DNA of 64,000 nucleotides from Pelomonas sp937871895 (GTDB taxonomy: Bacteria; Pseudomonadota; Gammaproteobacteria; Burkholderiales; Burkholderiaceae_C): NCBI RefSeq assembly GCF_046348265.1, contig NZ_JAXMEO010000009.1; one strand, written 5' to 3'. The translations under genes were made by a program, and so were the position numbers. Of the stretch, positions 51,502 to 59,502 are shown one piece after another. The notes under the pieces were generated by a model. That model had not been told where the DNA came from. It made no database searches and saw only the letters and a list, made by a program, of their open reading frames with translations. Every line of letters begins with the position of its first letter. Position 1 is the first letter of the stretch.

Positions 51502-52113
51502 ATGCTGGGCCCGATGAGCTGGCTGACGCGACTGGGATTCGTGAGCCCCGGTGGCGCCGAGGACCCAGCGGCCTTGCTGGGCGAGGCGGCGGCGGGCGAT
51601 GCGGCCGCGCAGACGCGGCTGTACCGGCGTGAGTCTGGCCCCGTCTTCCGCTACCTGCTGGCGCTGGGCAGCGACGAAGCGCTGGCGCTCGACGCGATGC
51701 AGGACGCCTTTGTGGAGCTGCTGCGCGCGCCCGCCGGCTTCAACCCCCAACTTGGCACCCTCGGCGCCTACCTGGCCGGCATCGCCCGCCACCGCTGGCT
51801 GGCGCGCTGCCGGGAGGCGCGCCGCTTTGTCGAAGCGACGCCAGACGACGAAACCGACGCCCCTGTCGCCCTCGCTGCTGCCGACCTGAGCGAGCACATT
51901 GCCTGCCGCCAGTTGCAAGGCAGCGTCTGGGCCGGCATCCGCCAATTGAGCTGGACTCAGCGCGAGGCCCTGGTGCTGGTGGACCTGCAGGAACGCCCCT
52001 ACCGCGAGGCCGCCGCCATCGCGGGCGTCAGCGAAGACGTGCTGCGCACCCGCCTGCACCGCGCCCGCACACGGCTGGCCACCGTGCTCGGGGCCCAAGG
52101 AGTACGACCATGA
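51502..52113 (+). CDS. ECF-type sigma factor
   Basis: The 203-residue factor has region 2 (RYLLALGSDEALALDAMQDA, with DAMQDAFVELL) and region 4 (LSWTQREALVLVDLQERPYR, then AGVSEDVLRTRLHRARTRL), with no region 3. The start is ATG at 51502 after GAGG. Its last four bases overlap the next ATG (ATGA). It is expected to direct a small regulon, probably including its own operon; the promoter lies in the short gap before it. Confidence 0.9.
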   Translation: MLGPMSWLTRLGFVSPGGAEDPAALLGEAAAGDAAAQTRLYRRESGPVFRYLLALGSDEALALDAMQDAFVELLRAPAGFNPQLGTLGAYLAGIARHRWLARCREARRFVEATPDDETDAPVALAAADLSEHIACRQLQGSVWAGIRQLSWTQREALVLVDLQERPYREAAAIAGVSEDVLRTRLHRARTRLATVLGAQGVRP

Positions 52114-52649
52114 ACCCAGACCCTTTGTCCGACCTGCCCCGCGCGCCTGGCCCAGTGCCCGAGGCGCTAGCCGCCCTGGGGGCGGCCCGCCACGCGCTGG
52201 CCCGGGCTGCACCAGACCCTGCCGCCGACGCCCGCGTGCTGGCGCGACTGAAGGCCGAGTTCTCGCCCCTCACGCCCTCCCAAACGCGCCCTGCCGCTGT
52301 CGCCACGCTGGCACGGCCGCCGGCCTGGCGGCGCTACCTGGCCACGTCGGCCGGCTTGCTGGCCACGGCGCTGGTGCTGCTGGTGCTGGGCCCTCCCGGG
52401 CCCCGCCGCGCGGCCCAGCAGGGTTGGGACAGCGGCTTCCTGCCCGTGGTCTCGCAAGACGAATGGCGCCGCACCCTGGCCGAGCAGCGCGAGCTGCCCG
52501 TCTGGCTGATGCCGGCCGAGCTGCCACGCCAGCAACTGGCGCAGTTGGGCCTGCCCTTTGACGCCTCACGCGCCGACGAAAGCCTGCGCGCCGAGCTGAT
52601 GGTCCACCCCTCCACCGGACGCCTGCTGGCCGTCCGCATCCTGCCCTGA
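52110..52649 (+). CDS. putative anti-sigma factor, single-pass membrane protein
   Basis: The 179-residue protein has an N-terminal cytoplasmic helical region, one membrane segment (about 80-98: ATSAGLLATALVLLVLG) and a periplasmic part with VSQDEWRRTLAEQRELPVWL. Translational coupling with the sigma gene, the one-TM layout and size suggest an anti-sigma factor. No zinc-binding HxxxCxxC motif is seen. Confidence 0.65.
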   Translation: MNPDPLSDLPRAPGPVPEALAALGAARHALARAAPDPAADARVLARLKAEFSPLTPSQTRPAAVATLARPPAWRRYLATSAGLLATALVLLVLGPPGPRRAAQQGWDSGFLPVVSQDEWRRTLAEQRELPVWLMPAELPRQQLAQLGLPFDASRADESLRAELMVHPSTGRLLAVRILP

Positions 52650-52662
52650 AGGAGTTGTCCCC

Positions 52663-53886
52663 ATGTCCCGCCCCTCCGCAATTCGACCCACCGCGCTGCA
52701 CGCCGCCGCCGCCCTGCTGGCGCTGGCCTGCGCGCCCCTGAGCCTGCACGCCCAGACGCCCGAAGCACCGCCAGCCCCACCACCGCCCTCGCCACTGGAG
52801 GCGCCTCACCGCCTCACGCTGACCCTGCCGCTGTTGGCCCAGGGCCCGGCACCGCAGCTCGAACTGCTGGGCAGTGAAGGCGCCACGGCCCTGGCCTGGC
52901 ATGAACTCGTGACCGAAGGCGTCGTCAAGGGCGCGCCCTACTGCGCCACCGCCGTCCACGAGCGCATCCAGACCCTGGCTGACGGCAACCGCATCAGCAA
53001 GAAGCAAAGCACTCAGCTCTGCCGCGATGGCGAAGGCCGCACGCGGCGCGAGCTGCAGCGAGATGGCGGCGCGCGCCTCGTTTACCTCAATGACCCGGTG
53101 GCCAAGGAGAGCTGGGTGCTCGACCCCGAGGCCAAAACCGCGCGGCGCCTGGCCATCCACACCCAGGTGTTCACCGCCAACGGCACAGCGGCTTTGGCAC
53201 CCCAGGCCATTCGTGAGCAGGCTGAGCGCTGGCGCGAGTGGGCCAAGGAGATCGCCGAGCAGGCCCGCCGGGGCGTCATGGGCGAGCCCGGTCAACCGGG
53301 CGAGCCGGGTCGCCTGCGGGTTGAGCGACACGTCGTGCGCCCCGGCGGTGAGCCCGGCGTCCTGATCGAGAGCGACACCGTGACGCCGGCCGCACCCGGC
53401 GCCAGCGCGGTTGAGACGCGTCGCGATGTGCGCGTGCTGCGGCTGTCCGACCTGCCGCGCATGCAAGCACCCATGCCGCCCATGCCCCCGCTGCCACCAG
53501 CCGCCCCGATGCCGCTGGGTGACCTGGCTGGCCTGGCAAACCTGTTGCCGCGCGGGCCCGCCGTGACCACGGCCTTGCCGCCCAAGGAGATCGAGGGCGT
53601 CAAGGTCAATGGCGAGCGCACGACTTGGACGCTGGAGGCCGGCAAGATCGGCAACGAGCGGCCCATCGTCACCACGCGCGAGGTGTGGCGCAGCCCCGAG
53701 CTGATGCTGGTGGTCTCAAGCCGCGAAGCCGACCCGCGCAGCGGCGAGATCGTCTACCGGCTGGAGAAGCTCAAGCGCGGCGAGCCCGATGCGAGCTTGA
53801 TGAAGCCGCCGGCCGACTACACGCGCCCCGCACCGCCCGCGCCGCGCCCCAAGGCACCGGCGGCGTCCGACACGCGGCGCGGTTGA
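52663..53886 (+). CDS. secreted protein of the sigma operon, unknown
   Basis: The 407-residue protein has a signal peptide (ACAPLSLHAQ-TPE), Pro-rich N-terminal linkers, a collagen-like stretch GEPGQPGEPG in the middle, Met/Pro repeats (MPPMPPLPP) and C-terminal RSPELMLVVSSREADPRSGE. The ATG follows AAGGAG. It is probably the extracytoplasmic output or signal partner of the ECF pair. No domain recognised. Confidence 0.7.
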   Translation: MSRPSAIRPTALHAAAALLALACAPLSLHAQTPEAPPAPPPPSPLEAPHRLTLTLPLLAQGPAPQLELLGSEGATALAWHELVTEGVVKGAPYCATAVHERIQTLADGNRISKKQSTQLCRDGEGRTRRELQRDGGARLVYLNDPVAKESWVLDPEAKTARRLAIHTQVFTANGTAALAPQAIREQAERWREWAKEIAEQARRGVMGEPGQPGEPGRLRVERHVVRPGGEPGVLIESDTVTPAAPGASAVETRRDVRVLRLSDLPRMQAPMPPMPPLPPAAPMPLGDLAGLANLLPRGPAVTTALPPKEIEGVKVNGERTTWTLEAGKIGNERPIVTTREVWRSPELMLVVSSREADPRSGEIVYRLEKLKRGEPDASLMKPPADYTRPAPPAPRPKAPAASDTRRG

Positions 53887-54966
53887 TCAGGCAGCCAGCG
53901 TCGGGTAGTCGGTGTAGCCCTCTTCCCTGCCGCCATAAAGCGTCTCGCGCTGGACGGCGGCCCAGGGCGCATCGCGGCGGATGCGCTCGACGAGGTCGGG
54001 GTTGGCGATGAAGGGCCGGCCAAAGGCCACCGCATCCGCCAGGCCCTCGGCCATCGCCGCCACCGCCAGTTCGCGTGTGTAGCCGTTGTTGACGATCCAG
54101 GGCGCGTTGCAGCGCTGGCGCAGAGCCTGGTAGTCAAACGGTGCGTTGTCTCGCGCGCCACCGGTGGCGCCTTCGATCACGTGGACAAAGGCCAGCTGCA
54201 ACGCGCCGAGCTGCTCGCCCACGTGGTTGTAGAGCGCCTGCGGGTTGCTGTCCTGCCCGATGTCATTGGCCGGCGTCACCGGCGAGAGACGGATGCCCGT
54301 GCGCGCCGAGCCGATGGCCGCACACACCGCCTGCATCACCTCGACGAGCAGGCGCGCGCGGTGTTCGATTGGGCCACCGTAGGCATCGGTCCGGTCATTG
54401 GTGCTGTCGCTCAGGAACTGCGCCAGCAGGTAGCCATTGGCGGCATGGATCTCCACTCCGTCAAAGCCCGCCGCGATGGCATTGCGTGCGGCCTGCGCGT
54501 AGTCGGCCACCAGCTGCGGCAGTTCTTCCAACGCCAGCGCACGCGGCGCGTCCACGGGCACCAACTCGCCCTTCCTGACGTAGGTGCGCGTCTGCGCCGC
54601 CCGCGTGGTGGACGACACCGGCGCTGCGCCAGCCGGCTGCAGCGCACGCACCGAGATGCGCCCCACGTGCCAGAGCTGGGCCACGATGCGGCCACCAGCG
54701 GCGTGCACGGCATCCGTCACCACCCGCCAGGCCGCGATCTGCTCGGGGCTGTGGATGCCGGGGGTGTCGAAATAGCCCTGGCCATCGGGCCGGATCTGCG
54801 TCGCCTCGCTGATCAAGAGACCCGCCGTCGCACGCTGCGCGTAGTACGTGGTGGCCAGCGGCGGAATCACCTGGCCCGGCGAACGGTTGCGCGTCAGCGG
54901 GGCCATCACGATGCGGTTGGCGAGCGCGATGTCGCCGAAGCGGGCGGGGTCAATCAGAGTGGGCAT
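53887..54966 (-). CDS. Old Yellow Enzyme family alkene reductase
   Basis: The 359-residue FMN enzyme has MAPLTRNRSPGQ, QLWHVGRIS, and HAANGYLLAQFLSDSTNDRTD with His and Asn for substrate binding and Tyr as proton donor, then FGRPFIANPDLVERI. It resembles NemA-type N-ethylmaleimide reductases that reduce activated alkenes with NADPH. The start is ATG at 54966; 13 upstream in-frame residues are unlikely. Confidence 0.92.
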   Translation of the reverse strand: MPTLIDPARFGDIALANRIVMAPLTRNRSPGQVIPPLATTYYAQRATAGLLISEATQIRPDGQGYFDTPGIHSPEQIAAWRVVTDAVHAAGGRIVAQLWHVGRISVRALQPAGAAPVSSTTRAAQTRTYVRKGELVPVDAPRALALEELPQLVADYAQAARNAIAAGFDGVEIHAANGYLLAQFLSDSTNDRTDAYGGPIEHRARLLVEVMQAVCAAIGSARTGIRLSPVTPANDIGQDSNPQALYNHVGEQLGALQLAFVHVIEGATGGARDNAPFDYQALRQRCNAPWIVNNGYTRELAVAAMAEGLADAVAFGRPFIANPDLVERIRRDAPWAAVQRETLYGGREEGYTDYPTLAA

Positions 54967-55041
54967 GGGCAGCAATTGGGGGGCTTGAAGCCCCCCTCGG
55001 TTCAAAACCCGCAGCTTACGCAGCCGCGCTGCAACCCGCCG

Positions 55042-55515
55042 TCACGCAGGGGATAGCAAGTCTGCGCTAGAAGCCACCGCCTCGGGGCGCCGGTGCTCGC
55101 CCGGCCGCAAGGCCGCGCGTGCACGACGCGGCTGCGTCGAGCCATCCAACTCGTGGCACACCTGGGCCTGCCAGGCCAGGCCGTGCACGATGTTGTTCAG
55201 CTCCACGATGGCACGCTCGGCCGGCAGCACGAGGCCATCCGCCCACGCGAGCGGCACATTGGCCGCGATCTGCATCGGGTCGGCCAGCGCCACCACCCGA
55301 TGCCCGCGCCGCAGCCAGCGCCAGGCCAGGCCCACGCGCCGCCCGTGCCAGCGCGCTTCCCACACCGTGATGCCCTCTGCCCGCGAGGGCTCGCCATCAG
55401 GTGCCAGGCCTTGCGTGCGGACGTGACGCAAGCACGCAGTCCAGGGGCCATTGAACAAAATGGGCTCTGATGTCTCTCCCCAAGAGATAACATCGTTGAG
55501 CGAAAACATCGACAT
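55042..55515 (-). CDS. hypothetical protein divergent from the LuxR solo
   Basis: The 157-residue protein begins MSMFSLNDVISWGETSEPIL after a perfect AGGAGG ribosome site. It has Trp- and Arg-rich middle (VWEARWHGRRVGLAWRWLRR) and AIVELNNIVHGLAWQAQVCH. No domain recognised. It shares an 88-base regulatory region with the luxR-type gene, which holds an inverted repeat, so it may belong to the same regulon. Confidence 0.7.
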   Translation of the reverse strand: MSMFSLNDVISWGETSEPILFNGPWTACLRHVRTQGLAPDGEPSRAEGITVWEARWHGRRVGLAWRWLRRGHRVVALADPMQIAANVPLAWADGLVLPAERAIVELNNIVHGLAWQAQVCHELDGSTQPRRARAALRPGEHRRPEAVASSADLLSPA

Positions 55516-55572
55516 ACGACCTCCTTCTTTGATGTCGAGGTGAAGGGGAGTTTGAGAAGCCCCGCCCTGAGG

Positions 55573-55592
55573 GGCAACCTAGCAACCTTGCC
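55573..55592. promoter_or_regulatory. dyad GGCAA-N10-TTGCC with an ACCTAGCAACCT motif
   Basis: GGCAA (55573-55577) and TTGCC (55588-55592) form a 20-base dyad between the divergent genes. ACCTAGCAACCT (55577-55588) recurs as the exact reverse complement AGGTTGCTAGGT at 56343-56354, on the other side of luxR. It is a candidate binding site for the LuxR protein. Confidence 0.5.
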
Positions 55593-55603
55593 AAACGAGA
55601 CCC

Positions 55604-56326
55604 ATGGAGATCCGCCTCCAGGACTACAGCAACGTCGGCCTTGCGACGTCATTGCCAGAGCTGCAAAACCAGCTCGTGCGCATGGCGGAGCGCATGGAGT
55701 TTGGGCTGGTGTCGGCGGCGTTGTTGAAGGGGGCGTTTGACGCTCCCGATGTCGTCATACGCTCGGTCGGCAACACACCGGCAGCATTTCTCGAAATCTC
55801 GAGAAATCTCGATCAGGCACGCACCGACCCCGTGCTGCATCGCTTGATGAAGTCGAGCGTGCCGCTCATTTACGACCAGAAGCTGTACGCCGACGCCGGG
55901 GCCGGCGACCTGTGGGAGGAGCAAGCGCCGTTCGGCTACTGCACGGGCATCGCCGTCGGCTTGCACCTGCCCAACAACCGGCACTTCTTGCTGGGCGTTG
56001 ATCGCCCCAAGAACCTGCCGCGCAGCGAGTCGAAGCTGACTCGAATGGTCGCTGACCTGCAGCTCCTGGCGGTCCATGCGCAGTACGCCGCGCAGCAGAT
56101 CTTTGACAAGGGGCTGGACGCGCCAGAACCCAAGCCGAGCCTCACCCCGCGTGAGCTGGAGTGCTTGCGATGGACGATGGATGGCAAGAGCGCCTACGTG
56201 ACCGGCCAGATCCTGTCGATCAGCGCGTCGGCGGTGAACTTCCATCTGCAGAACGCCATGCGCAAACTGGACGTGGCCAGCAAGCACCAGGCGGTGCTCA
56301 AGTGCGTCAATCTCGGCATCCTTTGA
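55604..56326 (+). CDS. LuxR-family quorum-sensing-type regulator (solo)
   Basis: The 240-residue protein has an autoinducer-binding domain (about 1-165) and a LuxR helix-turn-helix (LTPRELECLRWTMDGKSAYV, then SASAVNFHLQNAMRKL). Among AHL-pocket residues, Asp75-Pro76 and Gly115 are kept, but TraR Trp57, Tyr61 and Trp85 align with Phe62, Ser66 and Tyr90, so the ligand may not be a normal AHL. No luxI gene lies in the window. GC is lower than around it. Confidence 0.88.
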   Translation: MEIRLQDYSNVGLATSLPELQNQLVRMAERMEFGLVSAALLKGAFDAPDVVIRSVGNTPAAFLEISRNLDQARTDPVLHRLMKSSVPLIYDQKLYADAGAGDLWEEQAPFGYCTGIAVGLHLPNNRHFLLGVDRPKNLPRSESKLTRMVADLQLLAVHAQYAAQQIFDKGLDAPEPKPSLTPRELECLRWTMDGKSAYVTGQILSISASAVNFHLQNAMRKLDVASKHQAVLKCVNLGIL

Positions 56327-56334
56327 GGGCCATG

Positions 56335-56354
56335 ACCTGTACAGGTTGCTAGGT
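56335..56354 (+). promoter_or_regulatory. lux-box-like element ACCTGTACAGGTTGCTAGGT
   Basis: The 20-base sequence has the CT-N12-AG pattern of LasR/RhlR-type boxes (ACCT...AGGT ends). It contains the 12-base perfect palindrome ACCTGTACAGGT at 56335-56346. It starts nine bases after the luxR-type stop and 60 bases before the 23-codon gene. Confidence 0.5.
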
Positions 56355-56413
56355 AGTCGGCTTCGGTTCTAGGGGGGAAAGTTGGTTCCGAGTTCAACGC
56401 ACCGGAGCCCACC

Positions 56414-56485
56414 ATGTCCCTCTACCAACTGTTCTGCGAATTCTTTGGTTTCGAAGAGACCGACCTCCCCCGTACCGGCGGTTAA
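56414..56485 (+). CDS. 23-residue peptide gene behind the LuxR solo
   Basis: ATG at 56414 follows GGAG six bases upstream, then 23 codons end in TAA. The peptide begins MSLYQLFCEFF, has one Cys and five Phe, then an acidic turn, and ends LPRTGG. It lies 60 bases after the lux-box-like element and before the helicase gene. It could be a signal peptide precursor, a small membrane-active protein or a leader peptide. Unproven. Confidence 0.5.
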   Translation: MSLYQLFCEFFGFEETDLPRTGG

Positions 56486-56521
56486 GGGTGCTGCGACCCG
56501 GGGTGGCATGATGCCGCCCCC

Positions 56522-58567
56522 ATGTCGTCGTCCCCGCCTGCCAGTCTCAATCCAGCCCAGCTGGAAGCTGTTCACCATCTGAGCGGCCCCTGCCTCGTCA
56601 TTGCGGGGGCGGGCTCAGGCAAAACGCGTGTCATCACGACGAAGATCGCCCGGCTGCTGGAGGGCGGCTATCTGCCTCGGCAGATCGCGGCGATCACGTT
56701 CACCAATAAAGCCGCGCAGGAAATGCGCGAGCGTGCCAAATCCTTGGTCGGCAACAAAGCCGCCAAGGACTTGGCCATTTCTACCTTCCACTCTTTGGGC
56801 GTGCGCTTGCTGCGCGAAGAAGGCAGCCGCCTCGGGCTCAAGGAGCAGTTCTCCATCCTCGACAGCGACGACGTGCTGTCGGTGCTGAAGGACGCAGGCG
56901 GCACGACCGACATCAACACCGCCCGCCAGTGGCAGTGGACGATCTCGCTCTGGAAGAACCAAGGGCTCAACGCCGCCCAGGCCGCCGCCGCCGCCAAGAA
57001 CGACAACGAACGCGCGGCCGCTGCCGTGATGGTGCGCTACCAGGAGCGGCTCGCTGCCTATCAGGCCGTCGACTTTGACGACCTGATCCAGCTGCCGCTC
57101 AAGCTGCTCTCGACGGACGCCGAGGCGCGCGCCAAGTGGCAAGACAAGCTGCGCTACGTATTGGTGGACGAGTACCAGGACACCAATGCCGTGCAGTACG
57201 AACTGCTCAAGGCGCTGGTGGGCGAGCGCGGCATGTTCACCGCCGTGGGCGACGACGACCAGTCCATCTACGGCTGGCGCGGCGCGACCATTGAGAACCT
57301 CAAGCGCCTGCCGGCCGACTACCCGGCGCTCAAGGTCATCCCGCTGGAGCAGAACTACCGCTCCACCGGCGCCATCCTGCGCGCGGCCAACAACGTCATC
57401 GCCGGCAACCCCAAGATCTACGAGAAGAAGCTCTGGAGCGAGTACGGCGACGGCGACCCGATCTCGCTGCTGGAGTGCGATGGCGAAGAGCACGAGGCCG
57501 AACGCGCAGTCGCGCGCATCCAGGCGCTGCGCGGCGACGGCAAGGCGCCGAACTTCAGCGACTTCGCCATCCTCTATCGCGCCAACCACCAGGCTCGCAT
57601 CTTTGAGCAGGCCCTGCGCCGCGCGCAGATCCCGTACAAGGTCTCGGGCGGCCAGAGCTTCTTCGACCGCGCCGAGATCAAGGACCTATGCGCCTGGCTG
57701 CGCCTCTTGGTCAATCAGGACGACGACCCGGCCTTCCTGCGCGCCGTCTCGACGCCCAAGCGCGGCATCGGTCACCAGACGCTGGGCTCGTTGGGCGAGT
57801 TCGCGGCCAAGTGGAAGTGCAGCATGTTCGAGGCGCTCTTTGCCGAGTCGCTCAGCTCCGCGCTCTCGACCCGCGCCATCGGCTCGCTGCACGAGTTTGG
57901 CCGCTACGTGAACGACCTGGAGTACCGCGCCCGGCACGCCGAGGGCCACGAGGCCGCCCGTGCGCTGTTGATGGAATGGCTGCTCGACATCGGCTACGAG
58001 CAGCACCTGACGGACAACGAAGAGAACGAGAAGGTCGCCGCCGCGCGCTGGAGCAATGTGATCGACTTCGTCGACTGGATCGCCAAACGCTGCGGCGGCA
58101 TGCCCGAGGACGGAGGCCAGGAGAGCGAGAAGCAGACCGTGCTGCAAGTGGCCCAGACCATCAGCATCATCCTCAGCATCGCCGAGCGCGGCGACGAGCA
58201 GGACCAGGTCACCCTGACCACCTTGCACGCCTCCAAGGGCCTGGAGTGGCCGCACGTGCTGTTGGCCGGCGTCAACGAGGGCCTGCTGCCGTTCAAGGCG
58301 GAGGACGACGACATGACGCCAGAGCGCCTGCAGGAGGAGCGCCGGCTGATGTACGTGGGCATCACCCGCGCCCGCCAGACCCTGGCCGTCTCGACCCTGC
58401 GCCGCCGCAAGAAGGGACGCGAGACGATCGCTGGCATCCCCAGCCGATTCATCGCGGAGATGAAGCTGCACGAGGGCTCGGGCCGCGAGGACCCGCGCGA
58501 GAAGCTCAAGCGCATGCGGGCCGAGCTGGCTGCCCAAGCCGCCGCGCGCAGCACGCCGAACGGCTGA
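56522..58567 (+). CDS. rep: Rep-type ATP-dependent DNA helicase
   Basis: The 681-residue SF1 helicase has Q-motif LNPAQLEAVHHLSGPCL, Walker A AGAGSGKT, TFTNKAAQEM, VDEYQDTN, GDDDQSIYGWRGA, EQNYRS, and LTTLHASKGLEW with ITRAR at the end. It resembles Rep more than UvrD in length and start. It acts at replication forks. The start is ATG at 56522. Confidence 0.92.
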   Translation: MSSSPPASLNPAQLEAVHHLSGPCLVIAGAGSGKTRVITTKIARLLEGGYLPRQIAAITFTNKAAQEMRERAKSLVGNKAAKDLAISTFHSLGVRLLREEGSRLGLKEQFSILDSDDVLSVLKDAGGTTDINTARQWQWTISLWKNQGLNAAQAAAAAKNDNERAAAAVMVRYQERLAAYQAVDFDDLIQLPLKLLSTDAEARAKWQDKLRYVLVDEYQDTNAVQYELLKALVGERGMFTAVGDDDQSIYGWRGATIENLKRLPADYPALKVIPLEQNYRSTGAILRAANNVIAGNPKIYEKKLWSEYGDGDPISLLECDGEEHEAERAVARIQALRGDGKAPNFSDFAILYRANHQARIFEQALRRAQIPYKVSGGQSFFDRAEIKDLCAWLRLLVNQDDDPAFLRAVSTPKRGIGHQTLGSLGEFAAKWKCSMFEALFAESLSSALSTRAIGSLHEFGRYVNDLEYRARHAEGHEAARALLMEWLLDIGYEQHLTDNEENEKVAAARWSNVIDFVDWIAKRCGGMPEDGGQESEKQTVLQVAQTISIILSIAERGDEQDQVTLTTLHASKGLEWPHVLLAGVNEGLLPFKAEDDDMTPERLQEERRLMYVGITRARQTLAVSTLRRRKKGRETIAGIPSRFIAEMKLHEGSGREDPREKLKRMRAELAAQAAARSTPNG

Positions 58568-58715
58568 CACCCCAGCCGCTTTGCGTGCCATGCATCACAC
58601 CCACCCCACCCGCCCCAGGGGGGTGGGCAGGCCGGTCGTGCCGTCTGCACGCGGCGGTTTGGAGGGGGACTTTCAGAATCGGCGCCGGTGTCACTGCCTC
58701 AATGGGACCTCCTCC

Positions 58716-59369
58716 ATGCGTCGTGTTCTCGCCCTCCTCACCCTGTGTGTCGCCAGCGTGGCGGCCCTGGCCGCACCGGTGCCGACCAACTTGCTGGTCA
58801 ACGGCAGCTTCGAGGCCACGCCGGTGGGCGCGGGCTCCTGGACGCAGGTGAACAGCCTGCCGGGCTGGACCTGGATGGCTGGGCCGGGCACCGGGTTCGA
58901 GGTGCGCAACAACGTGGCTGGCGCCGCGCAGGATGGCAGCAACTACCTGGAGCTGGACACCGACGGCAACACCAGCATCGGCCAGACCCTGAACGGCCTC
59001 GTTGCCGGCCTGGCCTATGACCTGAGCTTCTGGTACGCCCCGCGTGAGTTCCAGCCGGCCGCCACCAATGGCATCCAGGTCTACTGGAACGGCCTGCAAC
59101 TGGGCGGCACGCTCACCGCCGACGGCGGCGCCGGCAATTTGTGGAGCGAGCACCGCTTCAGCGTGGTGGCGCAAAGCGGCGCCAATGTGCTGAGCTTCAG
59201 CGCTGTGGGTCGCAGCGACACCTTGGGCGGCAACCTGGACAACGTGCGCCTGAGCCAGCGCGTGCCCGAGCCCGGCAGCCTGGCGCTGACGCTGACCGCC
59301 CTGGCCAGCCTGGTGCTGCTGCACCGCGCGCTGCGGCGCCGGCCGCGCAGGGCCCTGGTCCGCCGCTGA
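58716..59369 (+). CDS. PEP-CTERM protein, DUF642-like
   Basis: The 217-residue secreted protein has signal peptide MRRVLALLTLCVASVAALAA, then NLLVNGSFEATPVGAGSW and NYLELDTDGNTSIGQTL, typical of DUF642/galactose-binding-like PEP-CTERM proteins. The tail is VPEPGSLALTLTALASLVLL followed by many Arg. No sigma-54 element is found in the 148 bases before it, unlike two other PEP-CTERM genes here. Confidence 0.88.
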   Translation: MRRVLALLTLCVASVAALAAPVPTNLLVNGSFEATPVGAGSWTQVNSLPGWTWMAGPGTGFEVRNNVAGAAQDGSNYLELDTDGNTSIGQTLNGLVAGLAYDLSFWYAPREFQPAATNGIQVYWNGLQLGGTLTADGGAGNLWSEHRFSVVAQSGANVLSFSAVGRSDTLGGNLDNVRLSQRVPEPGSLALTLTALASLVLLHRALRRRPRRALVRR

Positions 59370-59502
59370 GCCCATCGCGCAGGGCGACCAGGCGCGAACA
59401 GGCGATAGCCCCAGCTTCACACTGCTTCACGGGGGCACGCTAGAGTGGCGCTGCCGGCCGCGTCCTGCGGCCCGTGCCCACCACCCTGCCCCTGAAGCTG
59501 CC

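Noticed and set aside
56474..56485. LPRTGG as a sortase anchoring signal
   Set aside because: A 23-residue product has no room for a signal peptide or membrane anchor, and sortase anchoring of this type is a Gram-positive feature; probably chance.
58568..58715. Sigma-54 promoter before the DUF642-like PEP-CTERM gene
   Set aside because: No GG-N10-GC pair with acceptable flanks was found on reading the whole interval.
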